The notes beneath the pieces are model-generated. The model did not search any database and had not been told where the DNA came from. It saw only the letters and a list, made by a program, of their open reading frames with translations. Shown here in pieces: positions 52,240 through 60,280 of a stretch of 64,000 nt of DNA. The translations under genes were made by a program, and so were the position numbers. Source of the DNA: Hydrogenophaga sp. (GTDB lineage Bacteria; Pseudomonadota; Gammaproteobacteria; Burkholderiales; Burkholderiaceae_C); NCBI RefSeq assembly GCF_011772445.1, contig NZ_WVZN01000047.1, positions 236,645-300,644 on the forward strand, in the 5' to 3' direction. The stretch's first letter is position 1, and every line of letters starts with the position of its first letter.

Positions 52240-55017
52240 TCACGCCAGGACCAGGCTCTGGAGGCGCTTGGCGCTTTCGACCCACTCGCGCCACTCCTTG
52301 TCCGACACCGTCCAGAATCTGTCGTTGAGCCACCGCACCACGGCGTGGCACACCTGAGCGTGCTCCGGGTCTGTCATGGCGACGTCCGACACCTGTTGTT
52401 CCAGCCAGCCTGCAAGCAGCCACACCCCATAGGCTGGCGATGCCAGTTCGTGCGTCAGACGGCTCAGATGCTGCTGCGCCGCTGCGGCGTCGGCGCCCAG
52501 GTTCAGGGCGGCCCCGATGGTGCGAAGGTCAGCCGCACGGACGGCGAACCGCCGCCCGTGCGCGTTCAGTTCGACGACCCAAGTGGACAAGGCTTGCAGA
52601 CTTGGCTGGCCGGACGACTGAAGCACCTGCAGTCGCCAGCGCAGCAAGAACGGCAAGGCACGTGGACGAGGCGGCATGGCCTCGGGAAACACCTGCCTCA
52701 ACTGCCTCAACTGCCTGAACATCTCGGAATCGGAATCGGAATCGGAATCGGACTCGGCCTCTGCCAGAAGCCGATGCAGCACGCGCTCAGGCAGCCAGAC
52801 CATGCCGGGGTCATCGCCCCAGCGCATCAGCACGTTTTCCACGCCCTCCACGTCCGACACGCGACCCAGCAACTCGGGGAGCTGGTCAGGCGACCGCAGG
52901 CATGGCAGCAGGGGCAATGGCGCCACAGCCAGCAGCGCCAGAACCACCGCAGGCTCCGCCCCCTTCAGCACTTTCGGGCCCATGGCCTGTGCAGCAGCCA
53001 TGTCCATGGGGTGCTGCAAGAGCGAGGGGGCGCACAGCAACTCCACCACCTGCATCAGCAGCCCGCCCATGCCATGCCAGGCCGTCCAGCAGGCGGCGTA
53101 CTCGGCGGCAGCCCCGTGATCAGACAGGCGATCGTCGTCTGCGCGAGCGCTCTTTTCGGACAGCAGCCGCTCGGCCAGTTCGCAAACCATCAGCCACGAA
53201 GCGAGTTGCTGCGCTTCGATCCGAGCGGGCCTTGGCTCGGCCATCAACAATCTCACGGCCGTGTCGCGCAAGGGCGCCAGCAGGCAGTCGCAATCGACGA
53301 ACCAGATTCCGGACACACTGGCACCTCGCTCACGCAGTGCCCGCAGCAAGGTCTGCACACTGCGGACCCAGCCAAGGGCTTGAGCCGGCGTGTCGATGGC
53401 GTCCAGCGCCGACCGGATCATGTCGAACATGGGGGACATCAAGGTGCGCGACACGTCCAGCGCATTCCACGCCCCCTCGAAGCGAGACGAGGCCACGAAT
53501 GTCGTGAACTCGTCGACAAAGCGCAGGGCGGCCAGAGGCGAGCGCACCTTCCCGCTGAGCGCCGCCAGGGCGGCCACCCACCCCGGCAGCAAAATGCCCT
53601 CCTCCTCGAACACCTGCAGTTGCACACCCGCCATGCCGCTTTCGGCCAGGCGCGCGACACAGGCTTCGGCCAGCGCGTGATGCCGGTTCAACCCGGCGAA
53701 CCGGATCAGCGCCGCGAGCTCCATGTCGCCGCACAGCTCGACCAGCTGTCGCGGCACGTCCGACAGGCGTTTGCGCAAGGCGTCTTTGCGTGGCTCGCCG
53801 AGCGGGCAGGACGGCTGGTTCAGCCAATCCGACACCGCTTCCTCGCCCGTGATCCAATCCTCCAGCGACAGCGGGGCTTGAGCCACCGGCGGCCGTTGGC
53901 CAAGGCAGGCATCGATCGCCGCCCCTGCGACCACGACACCAGCGGCCTCCATGTCGAGCAGGCATTCGATGAGTGCCATGGCGCTGATCAGGTCACGCCG
54001 CCCGATCGCCCACGCGAGCCGGGGCTGCAGCAGCGGCACCAGATCTGAAAACAGGGAAATGAGACGTTCCTGGGCCTGCTCCTTCGACGCATCCTCCATC
54101 GCGTCCAGGCCCGACCGCATGGCGCGGATCATGCGGCCGGGCAGGTACATGTGGCTTGCATCGCCGGTGATGAGCGTGAAGAACGCCTTCAGGTCGTCTG
54201 TGGGCAGTTCGGCGCGGAGGAAGCCGGGGGCGAGGTTCACGCTCAGCTCGCCCGTGCCAGTCATGTCGACATCGACGACGAGACCGACATTCGCCAAACG
54301 CTCGCGCAAACCGTGGAGCTTGCCCAGGTCCAGGGGCGTTTCGCCTTCGGGCCCTGGGGGAAGCGTGCATGGCGGTTGCTGAAACTCGCCGCCCCCCGTC
54401 GCGACCGCTTGGGTCGGCTGTTCGTTCAAGTGCTGCGCCAGCGCGACGAACAGGTCGGCCTGTTGGGCACCCAGGTACTCCATCAGCTCTGCGGCCACGG
54501 TCGTTGGAAGCTCGCGCACCAAGCGGCTCGCGCTGGCGACATCGGCCTTGCGCATCAGCGCGGTCACCGCCGCGGCGAGTTGAGGACAGGCCCCTTGGCC
54601 CGGACTCCGCAACCAGGCTGGCTCGAAGGCGTCGGGCGGGGCGTCGTGCAAGGCCGCACGCAGGGACGCGTCGTTCGCGAGACGCAGGCAGACCGCGCAG
54701 GGCAGTTCCAGTTGCGCGAACAGGCCGAGCATGGCGTTGGCCGCGGCCAATCGAGGGCGCCATTGCGGCCCCTGCCGCGGCGACAGGTGCTCGGGCAGAT
54801 CGAAGGCCACCACCACGGCCTTCACGGTATCGTCCGCCTGCGGACTCAGTCCCAGGCCAGGAAATCGATAGCCCAGGCGGCCCGTCACCGGGTCCCAACG
54901 CACACACGGCCAGCGTGGCAGGGATTCGGCACCGGATGGGTGTGGGCGAGCGGATGGGACTTGTTGAGCGACATTGCGCGCCAGGGATGAAGCGCCTGCG
55001 CTTCTGAGGTTTGCCAT
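52240..55017 (-). CDS. Large protein of unknown function, paralog B of the candidate effector
   Basis: 925 residues without recognised domain, signal peptide or membrane helices. Residues 1-40 are Ser/Pro/Arg-rich; the remainder is helical. Blocks collinear with the protein at 44804-47377: AANAMLGLFAQLEL (about 87), VDVDMTGTGELSVNL (252), SPLAALRFV (490) and LTHELASPAYGVWLL (854). A disordered acidic run (SDSDSDSDSE) and RQLRQLRQ arise from in-frame DNA microsatellites near residue 760. Start at ATG 55017, with GGAAGG 6 bases upstream. It follows the metallo-hydrolase gene by 119 bases on the same strand. No chaperone gene adjoins this copy. Possibly a secreted effector like A. Confidence 0.75.
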   Translation of the reverse strand: MANLRSAGASSLARNVAQQVPSARPHPSGAESLPRWPCVRWDPVTGRLGYRFPGLGLSPQADDTVKAVVVAFDLPEHLSPRQGPQWRPRLAAANAMLGLFAQLELPCAVCLRLANDASLRAALHDAPPDAFEPAWLRSPGQGACPQLAAAVTALMRKADVASASRLVRELPTTVAAELMEYLGAQQADLFVALAQHLNEQPTQAVATGGGEFQQPPCTLPPGPEGETPLDLGKLHGLRERLANVGLVVDVDMTGTGELSVNLAPGFLRAELPTDDLKAFFTLITGDASHMYLPGRMIRAMRSGLDAMEDASKEQAQERLISLFSDLVPLLQPRLAWAIGRRDLISAMALIECLLDMEAAGVVVAGAAIDACLGQRPPVAQAPLSLEDWITGEEAVSDWLNQPSCPLGEPRKDALRKRLSDVPRQLVELCGDMELAALIRFAGLNRHHALAEACVARLAESGMAGVQLQVFEEEGILLPGWVAALAALSGKVRSPLAALRFVDEFTTFVASSRFEGAWNALDVSRTLMSPMFDMIRSALDAIDTPAQALGWVRSVQTLLRALRERGASVSGIWFVDCDCLLAPLRDTAVRLLMAEPRPARIEAQQLASWLMVCELAERLLSEKSARADDDRLSDHGAAAEYAACWTAWHGMGGLLMQVVELLCAPSLLQHPMDMAAAQAMGPKVLKGAEPAVVLALLAVAPLPLLPCLRSPDQLPELLGRVSDVEGVENVLMRWGDDPGMVWLPERVLHRLLAEAESDSDSDSDSEMFRQLRQLRQVFPEAMPPRPRALPFLLRWRLQVLQSSGQPSLQALSTWVVELNAHGRRFAVRAADLRTIGAALNLGADAAAAQQHLSRLTHELASPAYGVWLLAGWLEQQVSDVAMTDPEHAQVCHAVVRWLNDRFWTVSDKEWREWVESAKRLQSLVLA
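52693..52752. repeat. Two in-frame microsatellites within paralog B
   Basis: A 9-mer CTGCCTCAA occurs three times (52693-52719, last copy with one change), then TCGGAA is repeated about 4.8 times (52724-52752). Read on the minus strand they encode SDSDSDSDSE and RQLRQLRQ. Both unit lengths are multiples of three, so copy-number changes keep the frame. Confidence 0.9.
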
Positions 55018-55136
55018 GACCACCTTCCAGAAATTCCAGACAAGGCTGGCTTCGTGGAAGGTGGAGGCGACGGGTTCCTGCTCGACGCGACGCAAGACAA
55101 CGCGAACGCGCCCGCCCTGCCTGACCCTCCAGGCGC

Positions 55137-56015
55137 TCAGAGCGCGTTCACCGGAATCTTCAGGTACGACACGCCATTCGCCTCGGGCGGCGGCAACTCG
55201 CCCGCGCGGATATTGACCTGCACCGAGGGCAGGATCAGCACCGGCATGTCCAGCGTCGCGTCGCGCTTTGTGCGCATCTCGACGAATTGCGCCTCGCTGA
55301 TGCCGTCGTGCACGTGGATGTTCCTTGCGCGCTGTTCGGCCACCGTGGTCTCGAAGCGCACCTCGCGGCCTTCGGGCGGGTAGTCGTGGCACATGAAGAG
55401 ACGTGTCTCGCCCGGGAGCGAGAGGATCTGCTTCACGGAAGCGTAGAGCGTCTTCGCGTCGCCGCCGGGAAAGTCGCAGCGCGCGGTGCCCACGTCGGGC
55501 ATGAACATGGTGTCGCCCACGAACACCGCGTCGCCCACGTGGTAGGCCGCACAGGCCGGTGTGTGGCCGGGCACGTACAGCACCTCGGCCTCGAGTTCGC
55601 CGATGCGAAAACGCTCGCCTTCCTGGAACAGGTGGTCGAACTGCGAACCATCGAGGCGGAACCCGGGCTCGAGGTGGAACACCGCCTTGAACACCTTCTG
55701 CACCTGCGTGATGCGCCCGCCGATGCCGATGCGCCCGCCCAGTTGCTTCTTCAGATAGGGGGCGGCCGAGAGGTGGTCCGCGTGCGCGTGCGTCTCCAGG
55801 ATCCACTCGACCTTGAGTTCGTTGGCGCGCACGTAGTCGATGACCTTGTCGGCCGAGGCCGTGCGCGTGCGGCCCGACTTCGGGTCGTAGTCGAGCACCG
55901 AATCGATGATGGCCGCGGGCGAGCCTGGGCCGTTGTGCACGACGTAGGTGACGGTCCAGGTGGCGGGGTCGAACAGGCCCTGGACCTGGGGCCGGACGGC
56001 GGTGGCGACGGACAT
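55137..56015 (-). CDS. Metallo-beta-lactamase-fold hydrolase, persulfide-dioxygenase-like
   Basis: A 292-residue MBL protein. Metal motif THAHADHLS near residue 77, VPGHTPACAAYHVGD, VGDTMFMPDVGTARCDFPGG and MCHDYPP. This set (including the Asp of the GTxRxDFPGG loop) matches persulfide dioxygenase or the Blh hydrolase domain of BigR operons, which oxidise glutathione persulfide to sulfite. It is divergent from the BigR-type repressor gene, with two operators between. In Xylella and Agrobacterium Blh is fused to a phosphatase-like domain; here that domain is a separate gene at 57337. Confidence 0.87.
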   Translation of the reverse strand: MSVATAVRPQVQGLFDPATWTVTYVVHNGPGSPAAIIDSVLDYDPKSGRTRTASADKVIDYVRANELKVEWILETHAHADHLSAAPYLKKQLGGRIGIGGRITQVQKVFKAVFHLEPGFRLDGSQFDHLFQEGERFRIGELEAEVLYVPGHTPACAAYHVGDAVFVGDTMFMPDVGTARCDFPGGDAKTLYASVKQILSLPGETRLFMCHDYPPEGREVRFETTVAEQRARNIHVHDGISEAQFVEMRTKRDATLDMPVLILPSVQVNIRAGELPPPEANGVSYLKIPVNAL

Positions 56016-56040
56016 GGCGGGCTCCTTTCAATAAGTGAAC

Positions 56041-56081
56041 GTCAATATATTGACAAACAATCTATCAGTCAATATATTGAT
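56041..56081. promoter_or_regulatory. Two BigR-type operators
   Basis: GTCAATATATTGAC (56041-56054) is a perfect 14-bp palindrome, and GTCAATATATTGAT (56068-56081) repeats it with one change, 27 bases apart. They lie between the divergent MBL gene and the ArsR-type gene and would cover both promoters. Confidence 0.85.
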
Positions 56082-56122
56082 GCCCGTGCCGCCGATGGAC
56101 GGCACCCCGAACGGAGTGTCCC

Positions 56123-56434
56123 ATGCCCGCCCTCAAACTGAATCTCGACGACATGCAGACGGCCGCCGCCGACGCCTGCCGCCTGATGAAGGCGCTGTCC
56201 AACCGCGACCGCCTGATGCTGCTGTGCCAGCTCTCGCAAGGCGAGCACAACGTGGGCGAGCTGGAAGCGGCGCTGGGCATCACCCAGCCCACGCTGTCGC
56301 AGCAGCTCACCGTGCTGCGCGACGAGGGGCTGGTGAGCACACGCCGCGAGGGCAAGCACGTGTACTACCGCCTCGACAGCCCGCCCGCGCAGGCGGTCAT
56401 CCGCACCCTGTACCAACAGTTCTGTTCCCGCTGA
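56123..56434 (+). CDS. bigR: ArsR-family BigR/SqrR-type persulfide-responsive repressor
   Basis: A 103-residue ArsR-fold repressor. Winged helix [36 protein letters not shown]. Cys35 (MLLCQL) and Cys101 (QQFCSR) are 66 residues apart, the same spacing as the Cys pair that forms a tetrasulfide in SqrR; no ArsR-type metal site (ELCVCDL) is present. Two palindromic operators precede it. It probably derepresses the MBL gene and the pmpAB operon when persulfides accumulate. Confidence 0.88.
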   Translation: MPALKLNLDDMQTAAADACRLMKALSNRDRLMLLCQLSQGEHNVGELEAALGITQPTLSQQLTVLRDEGLVSTRREGKHVYYRLDSPPAQAVIRTLYQQFCSR

Positions 56435-56447
56435 AGGAGACACCACC

Positions 56448-56885
56448 ATGACGATCGACTGGGTTCATTTCACGCCCTGGGCCTCACTGGCGGGGGGCGT
56501 GCTGCTGGGCGTGGCCTCCGCCCTGTTCGTCCTGCTCAATGGCCGCGTGCTGGGCATCAGCGGCATCCTCGGTGGGCTGATCAAGCCCGGTGCCGGAGAC
56601 GTCGGCTGGCGGGTGGCCCTGGTGGCGGGCCTGCTGGTGTCGCCGCTGGCGTACGGCTGGCTGGCACCCGAGGGCTTCATCACCGCGCCGCGCATCGACG
56701 CGAGCCTGGGTCTGGTGGTGCTCGCCGGCCTGCTGGTGGGCATCGGCACGCGCTACGGCTCGGGTTGCACCAGTGGCCACGGCGTGTGCGGCCTTTCCCG
56801 GCTGTCGCCGCGCTCGCTGGTGGCCACGCTGGCCTTCATGGCCGCGGGCTTCGCCACCGTGTTCGTCATCCGCCACCTGATCTGA
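56448..56885 (+). CDS. YeeE/YedE-family membrane protein, PmpA-like
   Basis: A 145-residue membrane protein with four helices. It carries [16 protein letters not shown] and [21 protein letters not shown], the YeeE/YedE signature with conserved Cys residues that pass thiosulfate or sulfur species. It is the first half of a PmpA/PmpB pair and lies 13 bases after bigR. Transport of sulfur compounds across the inner membrane is likely. Confidence 0.85.
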   Translation: MTIDWVHFTPWASLAGGVLLGVASALFVLLNGRVLGISGILGGLIKPGAGDVGWRVALVAGLLVSPLAYGWLAPEGFITAPRIDASLGLVVLAGLLVGIGTRYGSGCTSGHGVCGLSRLSPRSLVATLAFMAAGFATVFVIRHLI

Positions 56886-56895
56886 GGACGCTGCC

Positions 56896-57327
56896 ATGCA
56901 GAAACTCTCCGCCTTCTTCATCGGCCTGCTGTTCGGCCTGGGTCTGTTGCTCTCCGGCATGACCGACCCCGGCAAGGTGCAGGGCTTCCTCGACCTCGCC
57001 GGCGCCTGGGACCCCTCCCTGGCCTTCGTCATGGGGGGCGCCATCGCCGTGGGCTTCTTCGCCTTCGCCCTGGCCAAGCAGCGCACGCGCAGCTTCCTGG
57101 GGGGTGGCATGTACCTGCCCAAAGCCACGGAGATCGACCGCCGCCTGGTGCTGGGCAGCCTCACCTTCGGCGTGGGCTGGGGCCTGGCGGGCTTTTGCCC
57201 CGGGCCGGGCCTGGTGTCCATGGCCTCGGGCGAGACGAAGGGTCTTGTCTTCGTGCTGGCCATGCTCCTGGGCATGGCCGTGTTCGAATCGATGGAGCGC
57301 ATTGGCGCGAAGACCCGAACGACCTGA
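56896..57327 (+). CDS. YeeE/YedE-family membrane protein, PmpB-like (DUF6691)
   Basis: A 143-residue protein with four helices: [22 protein letters not shown] and a second signature [26 protein letters not shown] with a single conserved Cys. It complements PmpA; the two together match one YeeE-type channel. Ten bases separate it from pmpA. Confidence 0.85.
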   Translation: MQKLSAFFIGLLFGLGLLLSGMTDPGKVQGFLDLAGAWDPSLAFVMGGAIAVGFFAFALAKQRTRSFLGGGMYLPKATEIDRRLVLGSLTFGVGWGLAGFCPGPGLVSMASGETKGLVFVLAMLLGMAVFESMERIGAKTRTT

Positions 57328-57336
57328 AGGAGCACC

Positions 57337-57756
57337 ATGGATCTCAGACGCCTCACCCCCACCCTGTCCGTCGCGCCGCAGATCGCGCCGGACGAGCTGC
57401 CCGCCGCCGCCGCGGCCGGCTTCACCACGCTGATCTGCAACCGACCCGACGGCGAGCAGCCCGGCCAGCCGGACCAGGACACCATGGCCCGCGCCGCGCA
57501 GGCCGCGGGCATGCGCTTCGTCTTCCTGCCCGCCGTCTCCGGCCAGGTGAACGAGGCCCAGGGTCGCGCCTTCGGCGAAGCGCTCGCGCAGGCCGACGGC
57601 CCGGTGCTGGCCTACTGCCGCAGCGGCACGCGCAGCACCCAGTTGTGGGCCCTGTCGCAGGCCGGCCAACGTCCCTGGACCGAGGTGCTGCAGATCGCAG
57701 CCGCCGCGGGCTATGACCTGAGCCGCATGACGCCGCCGGCATCGGCCCAGGGCTGA
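57337..57756 (+). CDS. TIGR01244-family phosphatase-like sulfur-transfer protein (Blh N-terminal-type)
   Basis: A 139-residue protein with a dual-specificity-phosphatase-like fold. Cys loop LAYCRSGTRSTQLW (CRSGTRS, near residue 92) matches the beta-lactamase-hydrolase-like N-terminal domain family. It begins MDLRRLTPTLSVAPQI. In other bacteria this domain is fused to the MBL persulfide dioxygenase; here it is a stand-alone gene, 9 bases after pmpB. Confidence 0.85.
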   Translation: MDLRRLTPTLSVAPQIAPDELPAAAAAGFTTLICNRPDGEQPGQPDQDTMARAAQAAGMRFVFLPAVSGQVNEAQGRAFGEALAQADGPVLAYCRSGTRSTQLWALSQAGQRPWTEVLQIAAAAGYDLSRMTPPASAQG

Positions 57757-57778
57757 TCCTCACCCCGCGGGCCGCGCC

Positions 57779-59551
57779 ATGAACCTGCCCAAGCGCCACT
57801 GGTGGCCCGACCTGCCGGTGCTGCGCTGGGCGCGCGAATACGACCGCGACACCCTGCTGCGCGACGGCGTGGCCGCGCTGATCGTCACGCTGATGCTGAT
57901 CCCGCAGAGCCTGGCCTACGCCCAGTTGGCGGGCCTGCCGCCCGAGGTGGGGCTGTACGCCAGCGTGGCGCCTTTGCTGGTCTACGCCCTGCTGGGCACC
58001 AGCCGCGTGCTGGCGGTGGGCCCGGTGGCCGTGGTGTCGCTGATGACGGCCGCCGCCGTGGGCGAACACGCCGCGGCGGGCGGTGCGCACCACCTGGCGG
58101 TGGCGATCACGCTGGCCTTCCTGTCGGGCCTGATCCTGTTGGCGATGGGCCTGCTGCGGCTGGGCTTCCTCGCGCACTTCCTGAGCCACCCCGTCATCGC
58201 GGGCTTCATCACGGCCTCGGGCATCCTGATCGCGGCCAGCCAGCTCAAGACCCTGCTGGGCGTCTCTGCCGGCGGGCACAACCTGTTGGAGATGCTCGCC
58301 GCCTTGTGGGCGCAGCGGGGACAGGTGCACGGGCTCACGCTGGGCATCGGCGCGGCCAGCCTGGCCTTTCTGTTCTGGGTGCGGCGCGGCCTGCAGCCGC
58401 TGCTGCGCCGCCTGGGCGTGCCGCCGCGCGCGGCCGAGCTCGGCGCCAAGGCCGGGCCGGTGGCCGCCATCGTGGGCGCCACGCTGTTCACCTGGGCCGT
58501 GGACGGTGGCGCGCGCGGCGTCAGGCTGGTGGGCGCGGTGCCACAAGGCCTGCCGCCGCTCACGCAGCCGGTCTGGGACCTGGCGTTGTGGCAAGCCCTG
58601 CTGGTGCCGGCGCTGTTGATCAGCGTGGTGGGCTTCGTCGAATCGGTGTCGGTGGGCCAGACGCTGGCGGCCAAGCGGCGCCAGCGCATCGAGCCCGACC
58701 AGGAACTCGTCGCCCTGGGCGGCAGCAACCTCTCGGCCGCATTCACGGGCGGCTTTCCGGTCACGGGTGGCTTCGCGCGTTCGGTGGTGAACTTCGACGC
58801 CGGCGCGCAGACGCCTGCGGCCGGCGTGTACACGGCGGCGGGCATCCTGCTGGCCTCGCTGCTGCTCACGCCGGCGCTGTCCCACCTGCCGCAGGCCACA
58901 CTGGCCGCCACCATCGTGGTGGCCGTGCTCTCGCTGGTGGACATCGGCATCCTGCGGCGCACCTGGGCCTACTCCCGGGCCGACTTCGCCGCCGTGCTCG
59001 CCACCTTGCTCGTGACGCTGGCGGTGGGCGTCGAAAGCGGCCTGGTGGCCGGCGTGGGCGTGTCGCTGGCGCTGCACCTGTGGCGCAGCAGCCAGCCGCA
59101 CATCGCCGAGGTCGGCCAGGTGCCCGGCACCGAGCACTACCGCAACGTGCTGCGTCACCAGGTCATCACGCAGCCGCAGGTGCTGGCCCTGCGCATGGAC
59201 GAGAGCCTGTACTTCGCCAATGCGCGCGCGCTGGAGGACCGCATCAACGCGGCGGTGGCCCTGCGCCCCGAACTGCGCCATGTGGTGCTGCAGTGCTCGG
59301 CCATCAACTACATCGACGCCAGCGCACTCGACAGCCTGGAGGCCATCGACCAGCGCCTGCGCGATGCGGCCGTGCAACTGCACCTGTCGGAGGTGAAAGG
59401 GCCGGTGATGGACAAGCTGCAGCGCAGCGATTTCCTTCAGCACCTGAGCGGGCGCGTGTTCCTCACGCACCACCAGGCGGCGACCTCGCTGGCCGCCTCA
59501 CTGAACACCGAAGCCGGGCAGGAACACGGGCAGGCCGCCCTGCCCGCCTGA
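57779..59551 (+). CDS. SulP-family anion transporter with STAS domain
   Basis: A 590-residue transporter. About 11-14 helices from residue 25 (DGVAALIVTLMLIPQSLAYAQLAGLPPE), the SulP signature near residue 40, TGGFPVTGGFARSVVNFDAG, and a C-terminal STAS domain (LRMDESLYFANARALEDRI ... INYIDASALDSLEAID). The family moves sulfate, sulfite or bicarbonate. Located at the end of a persulfide cluster, so it may handle the sulfite or sulfate made; this is inference. Its last 54 bases overlap the 3' end of the facing ATPase gene. Confidence 0.9.
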   Translation: MNLPKRHWWPDLPVLRWAREYDRDTLLRDGVAALIVTLMLIPQSLAYAQLAGLPPEVGLYASVAPLLVYALLGTSRVLAVGPVAVVSLMTAAAVGEHAAAGGAHHLAVAITLAFLSGLILLAMGLLRLGFLAHFLSHPVIAGFITASGILIAASQLKTLLGVSAGGHNLLEMLAALWAQRGQVHGLTLGIGAASLAFLFWVRRGLQPLLRRLGVPPRAAELGAKAGPVAAIVGATLFTWAVDGGARGVRLVGAVPQGLPPLTQPVWDLALWQALLVPALLISVVGFVESVSVGQTLAAKRRQRIEPDQELVALGGSNLSAAFTGGFPVTGGFARSVVNFDAGAQTPAAGVYTAAGILLASLLLTPALSHLPQATLAATIVVAVLSLVDIGILRRTWAYSRADFAAVLATLLVTLAVGVESGLVAGVGVSLALHLWRSSQPHIAEVGQVPGTEHYRNVLRHQVITQPQVLALRMDESLYFANARALEDRINAAVALRPELRHVVLQCSAINYIDASALDSLEAIDQRLRDAAVQLHLSEVKGPVMDKLQRSDFLQHLSGRVFLTHHQAATSLAASLNTEAGQEHGQAALPA

Positions 59552-60280
59552 GTCGTCCACCTCGGCGCCGTAGAGCGCGCGCAGCTGCCCGGCGCTCACC
59601 ACCTCGTCCACGGCACCGGCCGCCAGCACGCGGCCCTCGCGCAGCAGCAGCGCGGTGTCCGCGCAGCGCCGGGCCTGGTTCGGGTCGTGTGTCGTGAACA
59701 GCACGCCCAGGCCCTCCTCGGCGAGCGCGCGGATGGCGCGCATCACCAGGCCCTGGTTGCCGAAGTCCAGGCTGGCCGTGGGCTCGTCCAGCAACACGGC
59801 GCGCGGCTCCTGCGCCAAGGCGCGGGCGATGAGCACGAGCTGGCGCTCGCCGCCGCTCATGCGGTGCACCGATCGATCGGCCAGGTGGTCGATGCCCAGG
59901 CGCCGCAGGGCCTGGTCGGCCACCGAGTGATCGTGCGCCCCGGGCCGGGCGAGCAGACCCAGGTGCGCGGTGCGGCCCATCAACACCATCTGCCGCGCGC
60001 TGTAGCCGAAGCTGTTGGCCTGTCCCTGCGGCACGTAGCCCACGCGGCGCGCGCGCTCGGGCAGTGACCAGTCAACCAGCGGGCGGCCGTCGAGGCGAAC
60101 GGTCCCGCCCTGCGCGGGCAGCAAGCCCAGCAAGGTCTTGAGCAGCGTCGTCTTGCCCCCGCCGTTCGGTCCCAGCAGCGCCATCACCTGGCCGGCGCGC
60201 AGGCTGAGCGACAGGCCCTCGCCCACGATCCGACCGGGATGTCCGAAGCGCAAGTCCAGGGCCTCGATCAGCGCGCTCAC
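59498..60280 (-). CDS. ABC transporter ATP-binding protein (BtuD/FecE type)
   Basis: A 260-residue ATPase. Walker A GPNGGGKTT near residue 40, Q-loop YVPQGQANSFGYSARQMV, signature MSGGERQLVLIARAL, Walker B AVLLDEPTASLD and H-loop TTHDPNQ. The start is GTG at 60280, whose GTGA overlaps the permease stop. It is coupled with the BtuC-type permease. Ligand inferred from the neighbours (oxyanion such as molybdate or tungstate); iron chelate is the alternative. Confidence 0.9.
   Translation of the reverse strand: MSALIEALDLRFGHPGRIVGEGLSLSLRAGQVMALLGPNGGGKTTLLKTLLGLLPAQGGTVRLDGRPLVDWSLPERARRVGYVPQGQANSFGYSARQMVLMGRTAHLGLLARPGAHDHSVADQALRRLGIDHLADRSVHRMSGGERQLVLIARALAQEPRAVLLDEPTASLDFGNQGLVMRAIRALAEEGLGVLFTTHDPNQARRCADTALLLREGRVLAAGAVDEVVSAGQLRALYGAEVDDSGGQGGLPVFLPGFGVQ

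Noticed and set aside
52693..52752. Possible CRISPR array
   Set aside because: Units of 6 and 9 bases without spacers lie inside a coding gene; they are microsatellites.
52240..56031. A 1263-codon frame fusing paralog B with sequence antisense or out of frame to the MBL gene
   Set aside because: The MBL gene is clear in another frame at 55137-56015, and paralog B has its own ribosome site at 55017.
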